NCBI RefSeq assembly: GCF_035917995.1
Contig: NZ_CP109131.1
Coordinates: 5,704,001-5,768,000 of the forward strand
DNA length: 64,000 bases
Direction: 5' to 3'
From: Streptosporangium sp. NBC_01755
GTDB taxonomy: Bacteria > Actinomycetota > Actinomycetes > Streptosporangiales > Streptosporangiaceae
Shown here piece after piece: positions 45,201 through 53,649 of the stretch (position 1 is its first letter; each line of letters begins with the position of its first letter). The translations under genes and the position numbers were made by a program. The notes beneath the pieces are model-generated. The model had not been told where the DNA came from. It saw only the letters and a program-made list of their open reading frames with translations, and did not search any database.

Positions 45201-46300
45201 AGGTCCTCCCTGGCGTTCTCCTGGACACGTGAGTGTCCGGCCTGCCGCTCGGCCTCCTCGCTGACCTGCGTAAGCCGTTCGGCGTCGCGCATCCGGGGGC
45301 TTTTCTCCAGGGTTTCCTTCCTGGCCTCCAGCCGTGTCCGCGTCGCGGCCAGCCCGGTCAGTGACTCTCGCGCCGCCTCCAGGGCGCCCTGGGCCGAGGC
45401 GCGGCGGCCCTCGGCCTCGTTGAGGTCGCGGCTGAGATGTTCGTAGCGGCTCTGGGCCGTGCGGGGCACCGCGGCCTTGCGTTTGGCGGCGATCCGCGCG
45501 TACCTGCGGTAGTGGGAGAGGAAGTCGGTCGCGGCACCGCGGGCCTCCTCCAGTGCTCGCAGGGCGTCGTGCTCCTCGTCGAGGCCGCGGAACGCCTCGG
45601 CGACCGTGCTGATCAGGGAGGGGCTCAGCGGGGGCAGCGCCTCGGTGAGGGCGCGGGAGAGCAGCCTCTCGTCCGGTTTCTTGGACAGCTGCGGCTGACG
45701 GAGCTGGATGAGGAGGTTGACCAGCGCCTCGTAGCGGTGCTCGCCGAGGCCGAACAGGGCCTCGTCCACGGCCCTGCGATAGTCAAAGGCCCGGTCGTAG
45801 ACCATGCCGTGCCCGTCGACGGCATCGCGCAGCTTCTCCCTGGTGAGCGAGACGCCGGTGGGGGAGAGGAGGTCCAGCCCGGCGCCGACCCGCTGGGGGG
45901 TGACGAAGAACCAGTGCCTGACGATGCCGCGGTCCTTCACCGCCTTCATGCCGCAGCCGATCGTCCGGAACTCCACGGTGCCGTCGGCCGCGCGTCGGCC
46001 GAACTCCATCCAGGTGTAGCCGAGCCGCTCGGGATGCGGGTGCCTGCCGCCCAGCAGCAGGTTCCACTCCATGCGCTTCTGGCGGTCGCCGTCCGGCTCC
46101 ACGCGGTGCGGCGCGAGCTCGCCGTCGAGCAGGAACGGCAGGGTCAGGGCGAGAACCTTCGATTTTCCCGTTCCGTTGTTGCCGCGCAACAGCAGCCGGC
46201 CGTCGTGGAAGCGGAACTCCTCGACGTCGTAGTGGAACATGTCGACGAGCCCGGCTCTGAGGGGTTTCCAGCGTTCCGAGGTCGGAATCGGGTGCGTCAC
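42221..46300 (-). CDS. jetC: Wadjet JetC, SMC-like ATPase
   Basis: 1359 residues from a GTG overlapping the jetB stop. Walker A GNNGTGKS is at 40-47 within FRFHDGRLLLRG; a long coiled coil follows (about 260-1150). Near the C-terminus come the ABC signature ASGGERVLAASMPLF, Walker B LVALDEAFAGVDDD and MTSEREWG. This is the TIGR02680-type SMC protein. In Wadjet it extrudes DNA loops to find small circular DNA such as plasmids. All motifs look intact. Confidence 0.93.
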   Translation of the reverse strand: MTHPIPTSERWKPLRAGLVDMFHYDVEEFRFHDGRLLLRGNNGTGKSKVLALTLPFLLDGELAPHRVEPDGDRQKRMEWNLLLGGRHPHPERLGYTWMEFGRRAADGTVEFRTIGCGMKAVKDRGIVRHWFFVTPQRVGAGLDLLSPTGVSLTREKLRDAVDGHGMVYDRAFDYRRAVDEALFGLGEHRYEALVNLLIQLRQPQLSKKPDERLLSRALTEALPPLSPSLISTVAEAFRGLDEEHDALRALEEARGAATDFLSHYRRYARIAAKRKAAVPRTAQSRYEHLSRDLNEAEGRRASAQGALEAARESLTGLAATRTRLEARKETLEKSPRMRDAERLTQVSEEAERQAGHSRVQENAREDLATEMRRRQARAEAAEARAAQAARELSAARESSASAARQALCERDHLDIVARWEEDPAGARRAAETLADRRSQAVAELDRLFEAVTRAGARLDAARAETDRLTHELQAAAERIFTAERITEEQTAELAGSYLGYLAGVVELRIDDPDAVLATLESWAVTAEGPNPAATAVDDAVRTATAELGRGQAELDTESRARRQAAADLAEEITRLEAGGHDAPPVPYTRAPGARADRPGAPLWKVVDFTETIPVDQRAGLEAALEAAGVLDAWVTPSGTLAAEDDTVLLAGTAVAGPSCSAVLRPAVDRADPWASALPDAAVHAVLAAIGLGPGAATWVAADGRWANGVLTGSWHKETAEHIGEGAREAARRARLARLRDELGQERERLEELRRELDAVAARQRALAEEHRALPSDTRLREAHVKLAGEHERRRELGGAHRAALGVVSARQAEVESARTLAGEFAGDVGLPTEAAELAAARTGVAGYRLTLAGLWPAAEAMLGSREAATETAEELSLTRERHSEAVERAARAQEGAEAAAEAYRVLVKTAGAAVEELYRHLDEVRQAMRERDAAERAARREEQTALVEQGKAEGTLDALRGEIEQAGLVRDAAIAEFRAFAATGLLRVAVPSLEVPDPGTEWAATPAVLLARAVNTELDGVDDADNPWDRVQKRVTEEHKSLSDAMARHGHSVGLTLRDGVMVVDVLFQGHTRDIPGLAEALSEETEHRAQLLSAKERELLENHLLNEVAGTLHEMIAAAETEVREMNAELESRPTSTGMRLRLLWKIARNAPDGLDRIREKLRQTVDAWSVEDRALVGAFLQEQIAGEYADNPAAGRTEQLTRALDYRTWHEFAIQRLQDGQWRTATGPASGGERVLAASMPLFAAASAHYKSAGNPHAPRLVALDEAFAGVDDDSRAKCLGLLATFDMDVVMTSEREWGCYPQVPGLAICQLSRHDGVDAVLVTTWRWDGRERRRMERPDPRPATVVPEQEPEGLFT

Positions 46301-47463
46301 CGCCGGGCCTTTCCTGGTTCGCGGATGGTCGGTTCTTCGAGGGCGTAGCGGACGATCGCCGGGAGGCCGCGCACCCGATCCGCGCGGACCTCGACCAGTT
46401 GGAGTGCCACCAGCTTGTCCAGCGCCACGGCCAGGAGCTCCTCCTCGGCGCCGGGCTCGGTCACTCCCTTGCGCCAGAAGGAGGCGTGGGCGTCGGCGGC
46501 CCGCCGTACGAAGGCGTGCAGCTCCGCGGTGCTCGCCTCACCGTGGACGGCCAGGTGCTCGGCCACCAGCAGCGTCACGTGCCCGTCGGTGCGCTGTTCG
46601 GGCATGCGCACGTCGGTCAGTTCGTCGTCGGGGTCGACCATCGCGATGCCCTCGGCGCGGATCTCGGGCAGCAGCCCGGTCGCCTCCTCGATCCTGCGGG
46701 TGATCGCCTGGCGCTGGGAGACGAGGTAGGCGCGTTCGGCCTCGTCGAGGTCGTCGTAGTAGACGACGGGATCTTCCAGGAGCCGGCGGGTGAGCCTGCG
46801 GCGCATCGCCTGGTTGCGCAGATCGTCGGTGTCGGCGACGGGTTCGGCGGTCAGCTCGGCCAGCCGTTCCTCGAAGGTGGTGGCGTCGATCGTGGAGGGG
46901 CCACGCGCCCCGGTGAGGAGCGTGGCGAGCACGGGTCTGCGTACGTCGTACAGGACGTCGCCGGTGGCCGACAGGTAGGCGTCCTCGTCGCCGGCCACCC
47001 TGCGCAGCGCGCCCCAGTCGAGCAGCGTGCGCACGACGGCCACCAGGTCGGCCCGCTCGGCCCGGCTCTCCATGGTAAACGCGAAGTCGAGCCCCGGTTC
47101 GGCCGCCGCGTTGAGTACCTCCTCCGCGAGCCGGCCGAGCGTGGTCTGGGAGTCCGCCCTCTCCAGTACGGCGAGTGCCAGGCAGAGTACGACATAGCGG
47201 CGGCGGCCGAAGGGCTCCTTGGCCCGGCCGCGAGCCGGATGGGTGGCGTCGGAGAGAACCGGGGCGGTCTTGAACAGCCGGGCCGTCTCCGCGTCGGCCA
47301 GTAGTCGCCAGCCGGTCTCCCGGTTCAGCCAGTCACGCAGCTCGGTCAGGTGGCGGCGGACGAGCACGAGCTTGTCCGCGTCGTTCTCGGCGGTGAGCAG
47401 TGGCTTGACCAGCAGCGCGCGGAGCGCGGCCCGCCGTTGCGCCCGCTCCTCGTCGCGGATCAC
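46297..47463 (-). CDS. jetB: Wadjet JetB (DUF2398/TIGR02678-like)
   Basis: 388 residues from a GTG overlapping the jetA stop (GTGA). Characteristic segments are RAALRALLVKPLL, LRDWLNRETGWRL, GRRRYVVLCLALAVLERADS, EDPVVYYDDLDEAERAYL and IAMVDPDDELTD. The fold is of winged-helix (kite-like) type. It bridges the SMC heads with JetA. Confidence 0.88.
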   Translation of the reverse strand: MIRDEERAQRRAALRALLVKPLLTAENDADKLVLVRRHLTELRDWLNRETGWRLLADAETARLFKTAPVLSDATHPARGRAKEPFGRRRYVVLCLALAVLERADSQTTLGRLAEEVLNAAAEPGLDFAFTMESRAERADLVAVVRTLLDWGALRRVAGDEDAYLSATGDVLYDVRRPVLATLLTGARGPSTIDATTFEERLAELTAEPVADTDDLRNQAMRRRLTRRLLEDPVVYYDDLDEAERAYLVSQRQAITRRIEEATGLLPEIRAEGIAMVDPDDELTDVRMPEQRTDGHVTLLVAEHLAVHGEASTAELHAFVRRAADAHASFWRKGVTEPGAEEELLAVALDKLVALQLVEVRADRVRGLPAIVRYALEEPTIREPGKARR

Positions 47464-49010
47464 GACGCCACCATCAGATCGATGATCTCGATGAGGTGCT
47501 CGGGGCCGGTGAGCGTCCCGTCCTTGGTGTGGATCTCGACCTGGTCGCCGCCGGGGACGAGCGAGAGCCGTACCTCCATCGAACCGTCGCCGGTCATGGT
47601 CTTGACCTCGGTCTCGCCTGGCGGGCGGGCGGCCAGGGCGTCGCCGAGCAGCGCGAGGAAGAGCTGGAACGCCCGCGGATCGAGGACGCCGAGCTCGGAC
47701 AGGAGAGCCGGTCCTCTGCCGCAGAGCACGGCGCGGGCCTCGGCGGTCTCCGCTGCCTCGCGCTCCACCCGCTCCAGCAGGAAGGCGCGGGCCCGCGAGC
47801 GGTCCTGTACCCGGTTCGGCTTTCCCCGCCGTTCGTAGGAGCCGGTCCTGCGTAGCTGCGGGGAGATCCGGACCGGTGGGGCGGCACGCCACGGCGTGTT
47901 CGGGGCCAGGTCCTCCTGCCGCCAGGAACTCTCGGTCTCGGCGGTGACGGTGAGGTGCCGCGCGGACGACAGGCCGAAGGCCGCGCGCCACAGCCGGTGC
48001 GTTGCCGCCTCGTCCGGCGCCTCGGCGAACCAGCGGGCCAGGGTACGGAAGTCGGCCGAGCGGTCGGAGCGGCCCGAGCGGCGCTCGTTGATCAGACCGA
48101 CCGCGTCGACGAGCTGCTTGATCGCGGTGACCGCCGCCTGCCTCAGCAGCCGGGCCTGTGAGGGGCGGCCGGTGCCCTGAGAGACGAACCAGTCATTCAG
48201 CCCGCGCCAGCGGTTCCGCCACGAGTTGAGCGCCGCCGCTTCGGCCCTGTCGTACGCATCGGTCGCATCCGTTCCCTCCGGTACGGCGTCGGTGGCCTCC
48301 CGCCGCGCGGCCAGCCGCAGCAGCCTCTCGTGGTCGCCCGCCTCCAACTCGGTCAGGAGCATGGCCACGCGGGCGCCGGAGTTGGCGAGATCGGAGATGA
48401 AGCGGTTGATGTAGTCGATCAGCCGCTCCTTGTAGGCGATGAAACCCTCCACGTCGCCGTCGGAGAAGTCGATCGCGCGGCGCAGTGACGCCATGAACGC
48501 CTGGGCGTTGTCGGCGAGTGAGGCGAAGCGCTCGGCCAGGGAGAGTAGCAGCAGGTGCGTCTTGGCGGGATCGGGATCGGACTGCTGCGCGAGCGCCGAC
48601 AGGGAGCGGAGCTGTTCGGCGATGTCACCGAGGGCCACCGACTGCAGCGCGCCCCGGCGGCCGATCGCCTCCTCGTAGAAGGCGATGGCCTGCTCGGCCG
48701 CCTGGCCGGCCGCGGTGAGCTGGAAGAGGAACCGTTTGCGGTGGAAGTCCTCGACGGAGGTGACCCTGCCGGTGTCGGGGTCCGCGCGCAGATTTCCCCA
48801 TTCGGTCAGTTTCTCCAGCGCCTGGGTGAGCTGGTCGTCATTGCCCGCACCCAGTTCGACCGCGACGTCCTCGGGCCGCAGATGCACGATGAAGCGCTCC
48901 TTCGCCCGCGCGAACGCGCGCAGTACCTGGCGGTAGAGCGGTGCGTTCGGCGCGCTCAGGTGGGCGAAGGGCTGGGGATCTCGATGGTTCGATTGGGGCA
49001 GGTCAATCAC
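47460..49010 (-). CDS. jetA: Wadjet JetA (DUF2397/TIGR02677-like), kleisin-type subunit
   Basis: About 516 residues from a GTG at 49010; an ATG at 49052 would add 14. Homologous sequence begins at FAHLSAPNAPLYRQVLRAFA and continues through EDFHRKRFLFQLTAAGQAAE, FIAYKERLIDYINRFISDL and a C-terminal LVPGGDQVEIHTKDGTLTGP. First gene of jetABCD; all four genes overlap by 4 bp, so they are one translationally coupled operon. No strong ribosome site at either candidate start. Confidence 0.87.
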   Translation of the reverse strand: MIDLPQSNHRDPQPFAHLSAPNAPLYRQVLRAFARAKERFIVHLRPEDVAVELGAGNDDQLTQALEKLTEWGNLRADPDTGRVTSVEDFHRKRFLFQLTAAGQAAEQAIAFYEEAIGRRGALQSVALGDIAEQLRSLSALAQQSDPDPAKTHLLLLSLAERFASLADNAQAFMASLRRAIDFSDGDVEGFIAYKERLIDYINRFISDLANSGARVAMLLTELEAGDHERLLRLAARREATDAVPEGTDATDAYDRAEAAALNSWRNRWRGLNDWFVSQGTGRPSQARLLRQAAVTAIKQLVDAVGLINERRSGRSDRSADFRTLARWFAEAPDEAATHRLWRAAFGLSSARHLTVTAETESSWRQEDLAPNTPWRAAPPVRISPQLRRTGSYERRGKPNRVQDRSRARAFLLERVEREAAETAEARAVLCGRGPALLSELGVLDPRAFQLFLALLGDALAARPPGETEVKTMTGDGSMEVRLSLVPGGDQVEIHTKDGTLTGPEHLIEIIDLMVAS

Positions 49011-49500
49011 CGTGCCATTTTGCCTGACGGGTGAGGTCTGATGCGCGGCCATCCGCGTCGGCGGTGGTGAGGCGGCTATCGGGGGCGCCGAGCAGCGACT
49101 CGCGCCCGGTACTCGGTCGACCGTCATGCTGAAGGCGCCTTCACAGGCCGGGACATATAGTGGAATTTCCGACATAACTTCCTCCTGGGAGAACTAGTGC
49201 GAAAGGGGCGCTACCTCCTGGTGGTCGGCTTTCGATGCGATCTATACGGGGTCCAGACGGGAAGGCGGAGGCGCTGACGCCGCATTGACGCCCCACCCCG
49301 GCCTCGTGGATTCGCTCGGGAAATGCTTCCGGCGCGAGAAGGGTCGCAAGTCAATCAAGCATGAATAGCTGTGATTTTTCATGAATAATCCGACGGCACG
49401 TTTTTTTGGGCTACCGGATTTTCCCTTTCTTTGGTTTTTTATTGCCCTGTGACGGGTATTCCAGCCACGGAAGCCGGCCGCCATATGAATGGAGCAAATA
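49011..49500. other. 490-bp divergent intergenic region
   Basis: This separates jetA (leftward) from the EF-hand gene (rightward). The part at 49330-49450 is AT-rich with runs of T, unusual here, and probably holds promoters. Nothing coding is convincing. Confidence 0.5.
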
Positions 49501-50043
49501 ATGGCCATCGACACTATTGCCCGTAAGTCGGACCACTGGTTCAAGCTGGTCGACGTCAACGGCGACGGAAGGATCCAGCACAGCGACCTTCAGGCCCTGG
49601 CAGACAGGACCCTCAAGCACTTCGGCTACGACAAGGGATCCGCAAAGGGGCGCCGCCTCGTAGAGGCGTACGACCGGGCCTGGGCGTCCATGGCCGAGGC
49701 CATGGACGCCGACAGAAACGAGGAGATCTCCAAGGAGGAGTTCCGCTCCTACATGGAGCAGAACGCCAAGAAGGAGAGCGCCGAGAAGCTCCTTCGCCCG
49801 ATCACCGATGCCGAGTTCGCGGCGGCCGACATCGACGACGACGGGCTCCTGTCCCCGTCCGAGTACGCGAAGCTGCTGCAGTCCTGGGGGCTGTCCAGCA
49901 GCGAGGCGGAGAAGGGTGCGGGCAATATCGACACCAACCGCGACGGCCGGATCAGCAGCGAGGAATACTACAGGGCCTGCCGCGACTTCTTCGTCGGCGA
50001 GCTCACCGCGCGTGCCGGACAGGTCTTCGGTCAGGTGAAATAG
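49501..50043 (+). CDS. Four-EF-hand calcium-binding protein
   Basis: 180 residues, calerythrin-like. EF-hand loops are DVNGDGRIQHSD, DADRNEEISKEE, DIDDDGLLSPSE and DTNRDGRISSEE, separated by helices. Loop 2 lacks the central Gly (Glu instead), so its affinity may be low. GGAG lies 7 nt before the ATG. A perfect hairpin terminator follows at once, so it is monocistronic. Cytosolic calcium buffer or sensor. Confidence 0.92.
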   Translation: MAIDTIARKSDHWFKLVDVNGDGRIQHSDLQALADRTLKHFGYDKGSAKGRRLVEAYDRAWASMAEAMDADRNEEISKEEFRSYMEQNAKKESAEKLLRPITDAEFAAADIDDDGLLSPSEYAKLLQSWGLSSSEAEKGAGNIDTNRDGRISSEEYYRACRDFFVGELTARAGQVFGQVK

Positions 50044-50054
50044 CCAGGGTGGTG

Positions 50055-50091
50055 GGGTGGCGGTCGCGTTGTTGGCGACCGCCACCCTTTT
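50055..50091 (+). terminator. Rho-independent terminator
   Basis: Perfect 13-bp arms GGGTGGCGGTCGC / GCGACCGCCACCC with loop GTTGTTG, followed by TTTT. It ends the EF-hand transcript. Confidence 0.9.
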
Positions 50092-50190
50092 CCATGGGTC
50101 CCTTTTCGGCGATCCAGGTACCTTCCATGGGGTCCCTTTTCGGTGGCTCAGGTACCTTCCATGCGGTCCCTTTTCGGCGATCCGGGCACC
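50091..50190. repeat. Three copies of a 33-34-bp tandem repeat
   Basis: Units start at 50091, 50124 and 50158 and share TCCATG.GGTCCCTTTTCGG and a following GGTACC or GGCACC block. Between the terminator and the 3' end of the P450 gene. No spacers, so not a CRISPR array. Confidence 0.85.
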
Positions 50191-50200
50191 GGGCGCGGCG

Positions 50201-51496
50201 TCACCGGGTGACGGGCAGTGTCTCCACGCGGCGGATCAGCAGGTCAGAGCGCCACGGCAGCTCGTCGTCCGGGACGGCGAGGCGCATGGGCGGGCACTCC
50301 GACAGCGAGGAGATCGCGACTCCTATCAGCATGCGCACCAGGGGCGCCCCCATGCAGTGGTGCGTTCCGTACCCGAAGGAGAGGTGCGGGTTGGCGCCAC
50401 GGTGGAAGTCGAGCTCGCCGGGGTTGGCGAACACCGACGGATCATGGTTGCCCGAGGGAAGGGCGGGTAGCACCTGCTCTCCCGCGTGCACCAGCGTGCC
50501 GCCCACCTCCACGTCCTCGATGGCGTAGCGGGCGAAGGTGACGTGCGAGGGGAACGGCGCGTAGCGTATGAGTTCGTCGACGGCCTGTGGGATGAGCTCG
50601 GGATCCGCGCGCAGCTCCTCCAGCTTTCCGGGTGAGGTGACCAGCAGGTAGAAGGCGTTCGTCAGCTGTGTCGAGACGTTGTCGACCGCCAGGAGGATGT
50701 CGTTGACCAGTTCCTTGATCTCCGCCTCGGCGAGCCCGCCGTCCGCGGCGGGAACACCGTCCGCGCCGTCGGAGTCAAGGGCGTGGACGGTGTTCCCGCC
50801 GTCGGAGTCGAGGGCGCATGCGAGGACGCTGACGAGGTCGTCCCTCGGCTCCGCGCGCCGGGCGGCGATGAGCCGGTCGGTGTAGCGGGAGATCTCCTCG
50901 ACCCTGGCCTCCACGACGTCGGCGGCCAGTGCGGTGCTCGCGAACCCCTCGAACCAGTTCAGGAAGATCGCAAGGTCCTGCTTGGGGATACCGATCAGGG
51001 GGCACAGCACCTCCACGACCAGCGGCTTGATGTAGTCGCCGACCAGATCGTACGGGGGAGGCGCGTCCGCGAACCCGGCCATCAGCGCACGGGAGTGCTG
51101 CTCGGCGATCGATCGGAGCAGGTGGATCCGCTCGGTGTTGAATCTGAGCCCGCTCGCCAGCACCCGGCGCAACCGGGTCTGCTGTGGGGGGTCGGTGTTG
51201 AGGATGCTGTCCTGGAGCGGCAGGACGGTGAGGCGCGCCTCGTCGCCGCCGGGAGGAGGCGTCCGGACGAAGCGGCGGTCGCGCAGCACCGAACGCATGT
51301 CGTGGTAGCGGGTCACCAGCCAGGCGTCGTCACCGTAGGGCGGGCGGACCCTGGTCAGCCCGGGCCGCTCGCGGCACCGCGCGTATTCGGAGTCGACGTC
51401 GAGACGAATGGGTTTACCGAAAGGGTAGTCGACGGGCTCGGGAATGATGTCCACGGTCTCTCCGGTGAATGACTCGGTTCGCTGGCTTGGGTTCAC
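50201..51496 (-). CDS. Cytochrome P450 with atypical I-helix
   Basis: 431 residues. Heme-binding loop FGYGTHHCMGAP with Cys at about 381, the K-helix ELIR, and PPQQTRLRRVL. The I-helix reads LLAVDNVSTQL, where P450s normally have AGxxT; the oxygen-activating Thr is not in the usual place. A short in-frame repeat (ALDSDGGNTVHALDSDGADG) lies before it. It starts with GTG and is divergent from the methyltransferase. Probably a tailoring enzyme of the NRPS-PKS cluster, though it is on the other strand. Confidence 0.88.
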   Translation of the reverse strand: MNPSQRTESFTGETVDIIPEPVDYPFGKPIRLDVDSEYARCRERPGLTRVRPPYGDDAWLVTRYHDMRSVLRDRRFVRTPPPGGDEARLTVLPLQDSILNTDPPQQTRLRRVLASGLRFNTERIHLLRSIAEQHSRALMAGFADAPPPYDLVGDYIKPLVVEVLCPLIGIPKQDLAIFLNWFEGFASTALAADVVEARVEEISRYTDRLIAARRAEPRDDLVSVLACALDSDGGNTVHALDSDGADGVPAADGGLAEAEIKELVNDILLAVDNVSTQLTNAFYLLVTSPGKLEELRADPELIPQAVDELIRYAPFPSHVTFARYAIEDVEVGGTLVHAGEQVLPALPSGNHDPSVFANPGELDFHRGANPHLSFGYGTHHCMGAPLVRMLIGVAISSLSECPPMRLAVPDDELPWRSDLLIRRVETLPVTR

Positions 51497-51933
51497 GGCC
51501 GGAATCGGCCACCGCGCTGGACCTCGGCGTCACCGTTGACGCCCATCAACCTGAGTCGGTTATCCGTTTTGTGGGCAACGGCGCCGATTAGTCGTTTGGT
51601 TCGCCATCCGCGGAGGCGGTCCGGCTTCCGTACCGGGATTACCCGTGGAGCGGGAAAGGCAAAACCAAGAAAGACGGATCCGATTTTCATTGCCCTTTGT
51701 CGATAAATGGTTTTATGGCGAAAGGGTGGCGTGTCGGCACCGATGTTCGTGGGAATGTTGACTCAAGCGGGCCGGAAACCGATATTCGAGGTCGTCGACT
51801 GGGTCGGCCCCCGCTGCTACTGTTTCGCTTGGCCGGGGAATTAATTCGACCCGCAATTTATGCTTATTGGTGCCGGTTCGGGAGGTTTCTCATTTCTGAT
51901 CTGGGTGATGGAGACTCCGAACTCCGGGTGGAC
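51497..51933. other. 437-bp divergent region before the biosynthetic operon
   Basis: Parts are AT-rich for this genome (51650-51720 and 51835-51900). It should hold promoters for the P450 (left) and the biosynthetic operon (right). An in-frame 79-residue extension of the methyltransferase is possible but has no homology-like sequence. No other gene seen. Confidence 0.5.
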
Positions 51934-52755
51934 ATGGGAAATGTCAGAACGGCTCCCTCGGAGATCGAGTCGACCTACAACGAGCTCGCCGCGCTGGTGG
52001 GCGAGACGGCGGGACCCGACCGGCACTACGGCTTCTGGACGGGCCCCGACGACGACGCCTCGATCTCCGAGGCCACGGAGCGGATGACCGACTTCGTGCT
52101 GGCCCGGCTGGACGTCGGCCCCGGCTCACAGGTGCTGGACGTGGGCTGCGGCAACGGCCGCCCGGCGGTGCGCCTGGCCAGGACCCTGGGGGCGCGGGTC
52201 GTCGCGATCGACATCGACCGGCAGGCGCTGCGCAACGGGGCCGAGCACGCCGCGGCGCACGGGATGGCGGAGAGGGTGCGGTTCCGGCGCGTCGACGCGC
52301 TGGACCTGCCGTTCGCCGCCGCCTCGTTCGACGCGGTGCTGGCCTTCGAGGTCACCCCGCACTTCGACGTCGCCGACCTCTACCGGGGCATCGCCAGGGT
52401 CCTGCGCCCGCAGGGTCGCCTGGTGGTCGAGACGCCCTACCTACGGGTTCCGATGACGGAGGAGATCCGCGAGCGCATCGGCCCCTACCTGACCATGCTG
52501 AACGCCGTTTCGCTCGACGCGCCCGAGGAGCACCTGTCGGCGGCGCGGGAGGCGGGGATGGTCGTCACCGAGCTCGTCGACATCACGGAGAACGTGCGCG
52601 GTTCCTTCCCCCGTCTCGTAGGGGGGCTCCGGGAGCGGCTTGAAACCGGGGGCGGGACGTCCGACACCGCGCGGCTGATCGACACCTTCGCCGCGTGGGC
52701 GGACGCCACCGAGGTCGGCGGAGTGGTCATGACCTTCACCAGGATGGAGCAATGA
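51934..52755 (+). CDS. SAM-dependent methyltransferase (paralogue of 62399)
   Basis: 273 residues from the ATG at 51934. Class I SAM fold: HYGFW near the N-terminus, motif I VLDVGCGNGRPAVRLA, DALDLPFAAASFDAV and RVLRPQGRLVVETP. It resembles small-molecule O-/C-methyltransferases of antibiotic clusters that share the HYGxW motif. It is clearly related to the methyltransferase at 62399, so the product may carry two methylations, or the two act at different stages. It ends 1 bp before the dehydrogenase start. Confidence 0.88.
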   Translation: MGNVRTAPSEIESTYNELAALVGETAGPDRHYGFWTGPDDDASISEATERMTDFVLARLDVGPGSQVLDVGCGNGRPAVRLARTLGARVVAIDIDRQALRNGAEHAAAHGMAERVRFRRVDALDLPFAAASFDAVLAFEVTPHFDVADLYRGIARVLRPQGRLVVETPYLRVPMTEEIRERIGPYLTMLNAVSLDAPEEHLSAAREAGMVVTELVDITENVRGSFPRLVGGLRERLETGGGTSDTARLIDTFAAWADATEVGGVVMTFTRMEQ

Positions 52756-52756
52756 C

Positions 52757-53641
52757 ATGACGGACGTGACGGTCATCGGAACCGGCGTGATCGGTTCCGC
52801 GGTGGTGCGGGCCTGCGCCGACTCCGGTCTGGAGGTCTCGGTCTGGAACCGCACACCCGAACGGTCGGAGAGGCTCGCGGGAAGGAACGTCCACGCCCAC
52901 GCGAAGGCGGCCGGCGCGATCGAGGCCTCCCCGATCGTGCTGCTCTGCCTGCTCAACTACGAGATCACCCACCAGGTCCTCGACGAGGCCGGGGCCGACC
53001 TCTCGGGCAGGCTCGTCGTGCAGAACGCCAGCGGCGTCCCCGACGACGTCCTCCCGCTGCGGGCGCGGGTCGAGGCCGCGGGAGGCAGATACCTGGAGGC
53101 CGCGATCCTCAACTACCCGGACGCCATCGGCACCGAGGACTGCTTCACCGTTTACGGCGGGGCGGCCGAGGATTTCAAGGAGATGGCGGGGGTGACCGAG
53201 GCACTGTCCGGCAAGCAGGTGCGCCTGGGCGCCGATCCCGGTTACGCGAAGGCCTACCACGTCGTGTCCAGCGCCTTCTACTACGCGTTCGTCAACGGTT
53301 TCCTCGAATGCTCGGCCATCGCGGAGAGCATGGGCGTCCCCCTCAACGACTTCGCCGAATCCGTGCCGCTCTACGACCCCGGTTTCCAGAACACGATCGG
53401 CATCGGCCTCGGTCTCATCGCGCGCCGTGACTACACCTTCGAGCAGGCTCCGCTGACCTCGCACCTGGACGTCCTCAACAACCTGACCGGCATCGCGGAG
53501 CGGGCCGGGATCGACCAGTCCTACCTGGGCGTGATGCGTGAGCGCGTGCTGAGGGCGATGGAGCAGGGCTACCGGCGCGAGCACGTGGCGGTGCTCACCG
53601 AACAGTTCCGCAGCCGCCGAGCGGCCGTCCATAACCGCTGA
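52757..53641 (+). CDS. Imine reductase / beta-hydroxyacid dehydrogenase-like NAD(P) enzyme
   Basis: 294 residues. N-terminal Rossmann motif VTVIGTGVIGSAVVRACADS, SVWNRTPERSERL, then a helical C-terminal domain (GYAKAYHVVSSAFYYAFVNG, with ECSAIAESMGVPL). Such proteins group with imine reductases and 6-phosphogluconate-dehydrogenase-like enzymes. In this cluster it could reduce a cyclic imine formed from an aminoacyl-polyketide. That is inference. Its start is 1 bp after the methyltransferase stop; the A-PCP gene follows 8 bp later. Confidence 0.82.
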   Translation: MTDVTVIGTGVIGSAVVRACADSGLEVSVWNRTPERSERLAGRNVHAHAKAAGAIEASPIVLLCLLNYEITHQVLDEAGADLSGRLVVQNASGVPDDVLPLRARVEAAGGRYLEAAILNYPDAIGTEDCFTVYGGAAEDFKEMAGVTEALSGKQVRLGADPGYAKAYHVVSSAFYYAFVNGFLECSAIAESMGVPLNDFAESVPLYDPGFQNTIGIGLGLIARRDYTFEQAPLTSHLDVLNNLTGIAERAGIDQSYLGVMRERVLRAMEQGYRREHVAVLTEQFRSRRAAVHNR

Positions 53642-53649
53642 GGGGAAGC

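Noticed and set aside
50091..50190. CRISPR array
   Set aside because: Repeats of 33-34 bp are directly adjacent with no unique spacers and no cas genes nearby.
51697..51933. A 79-residue N-terminal extension on the methyltransferase
   Set aside because: AT-rich, atypical codon use and no similarity to the paralogue at 62399, which starts close to the HYGYW motif.
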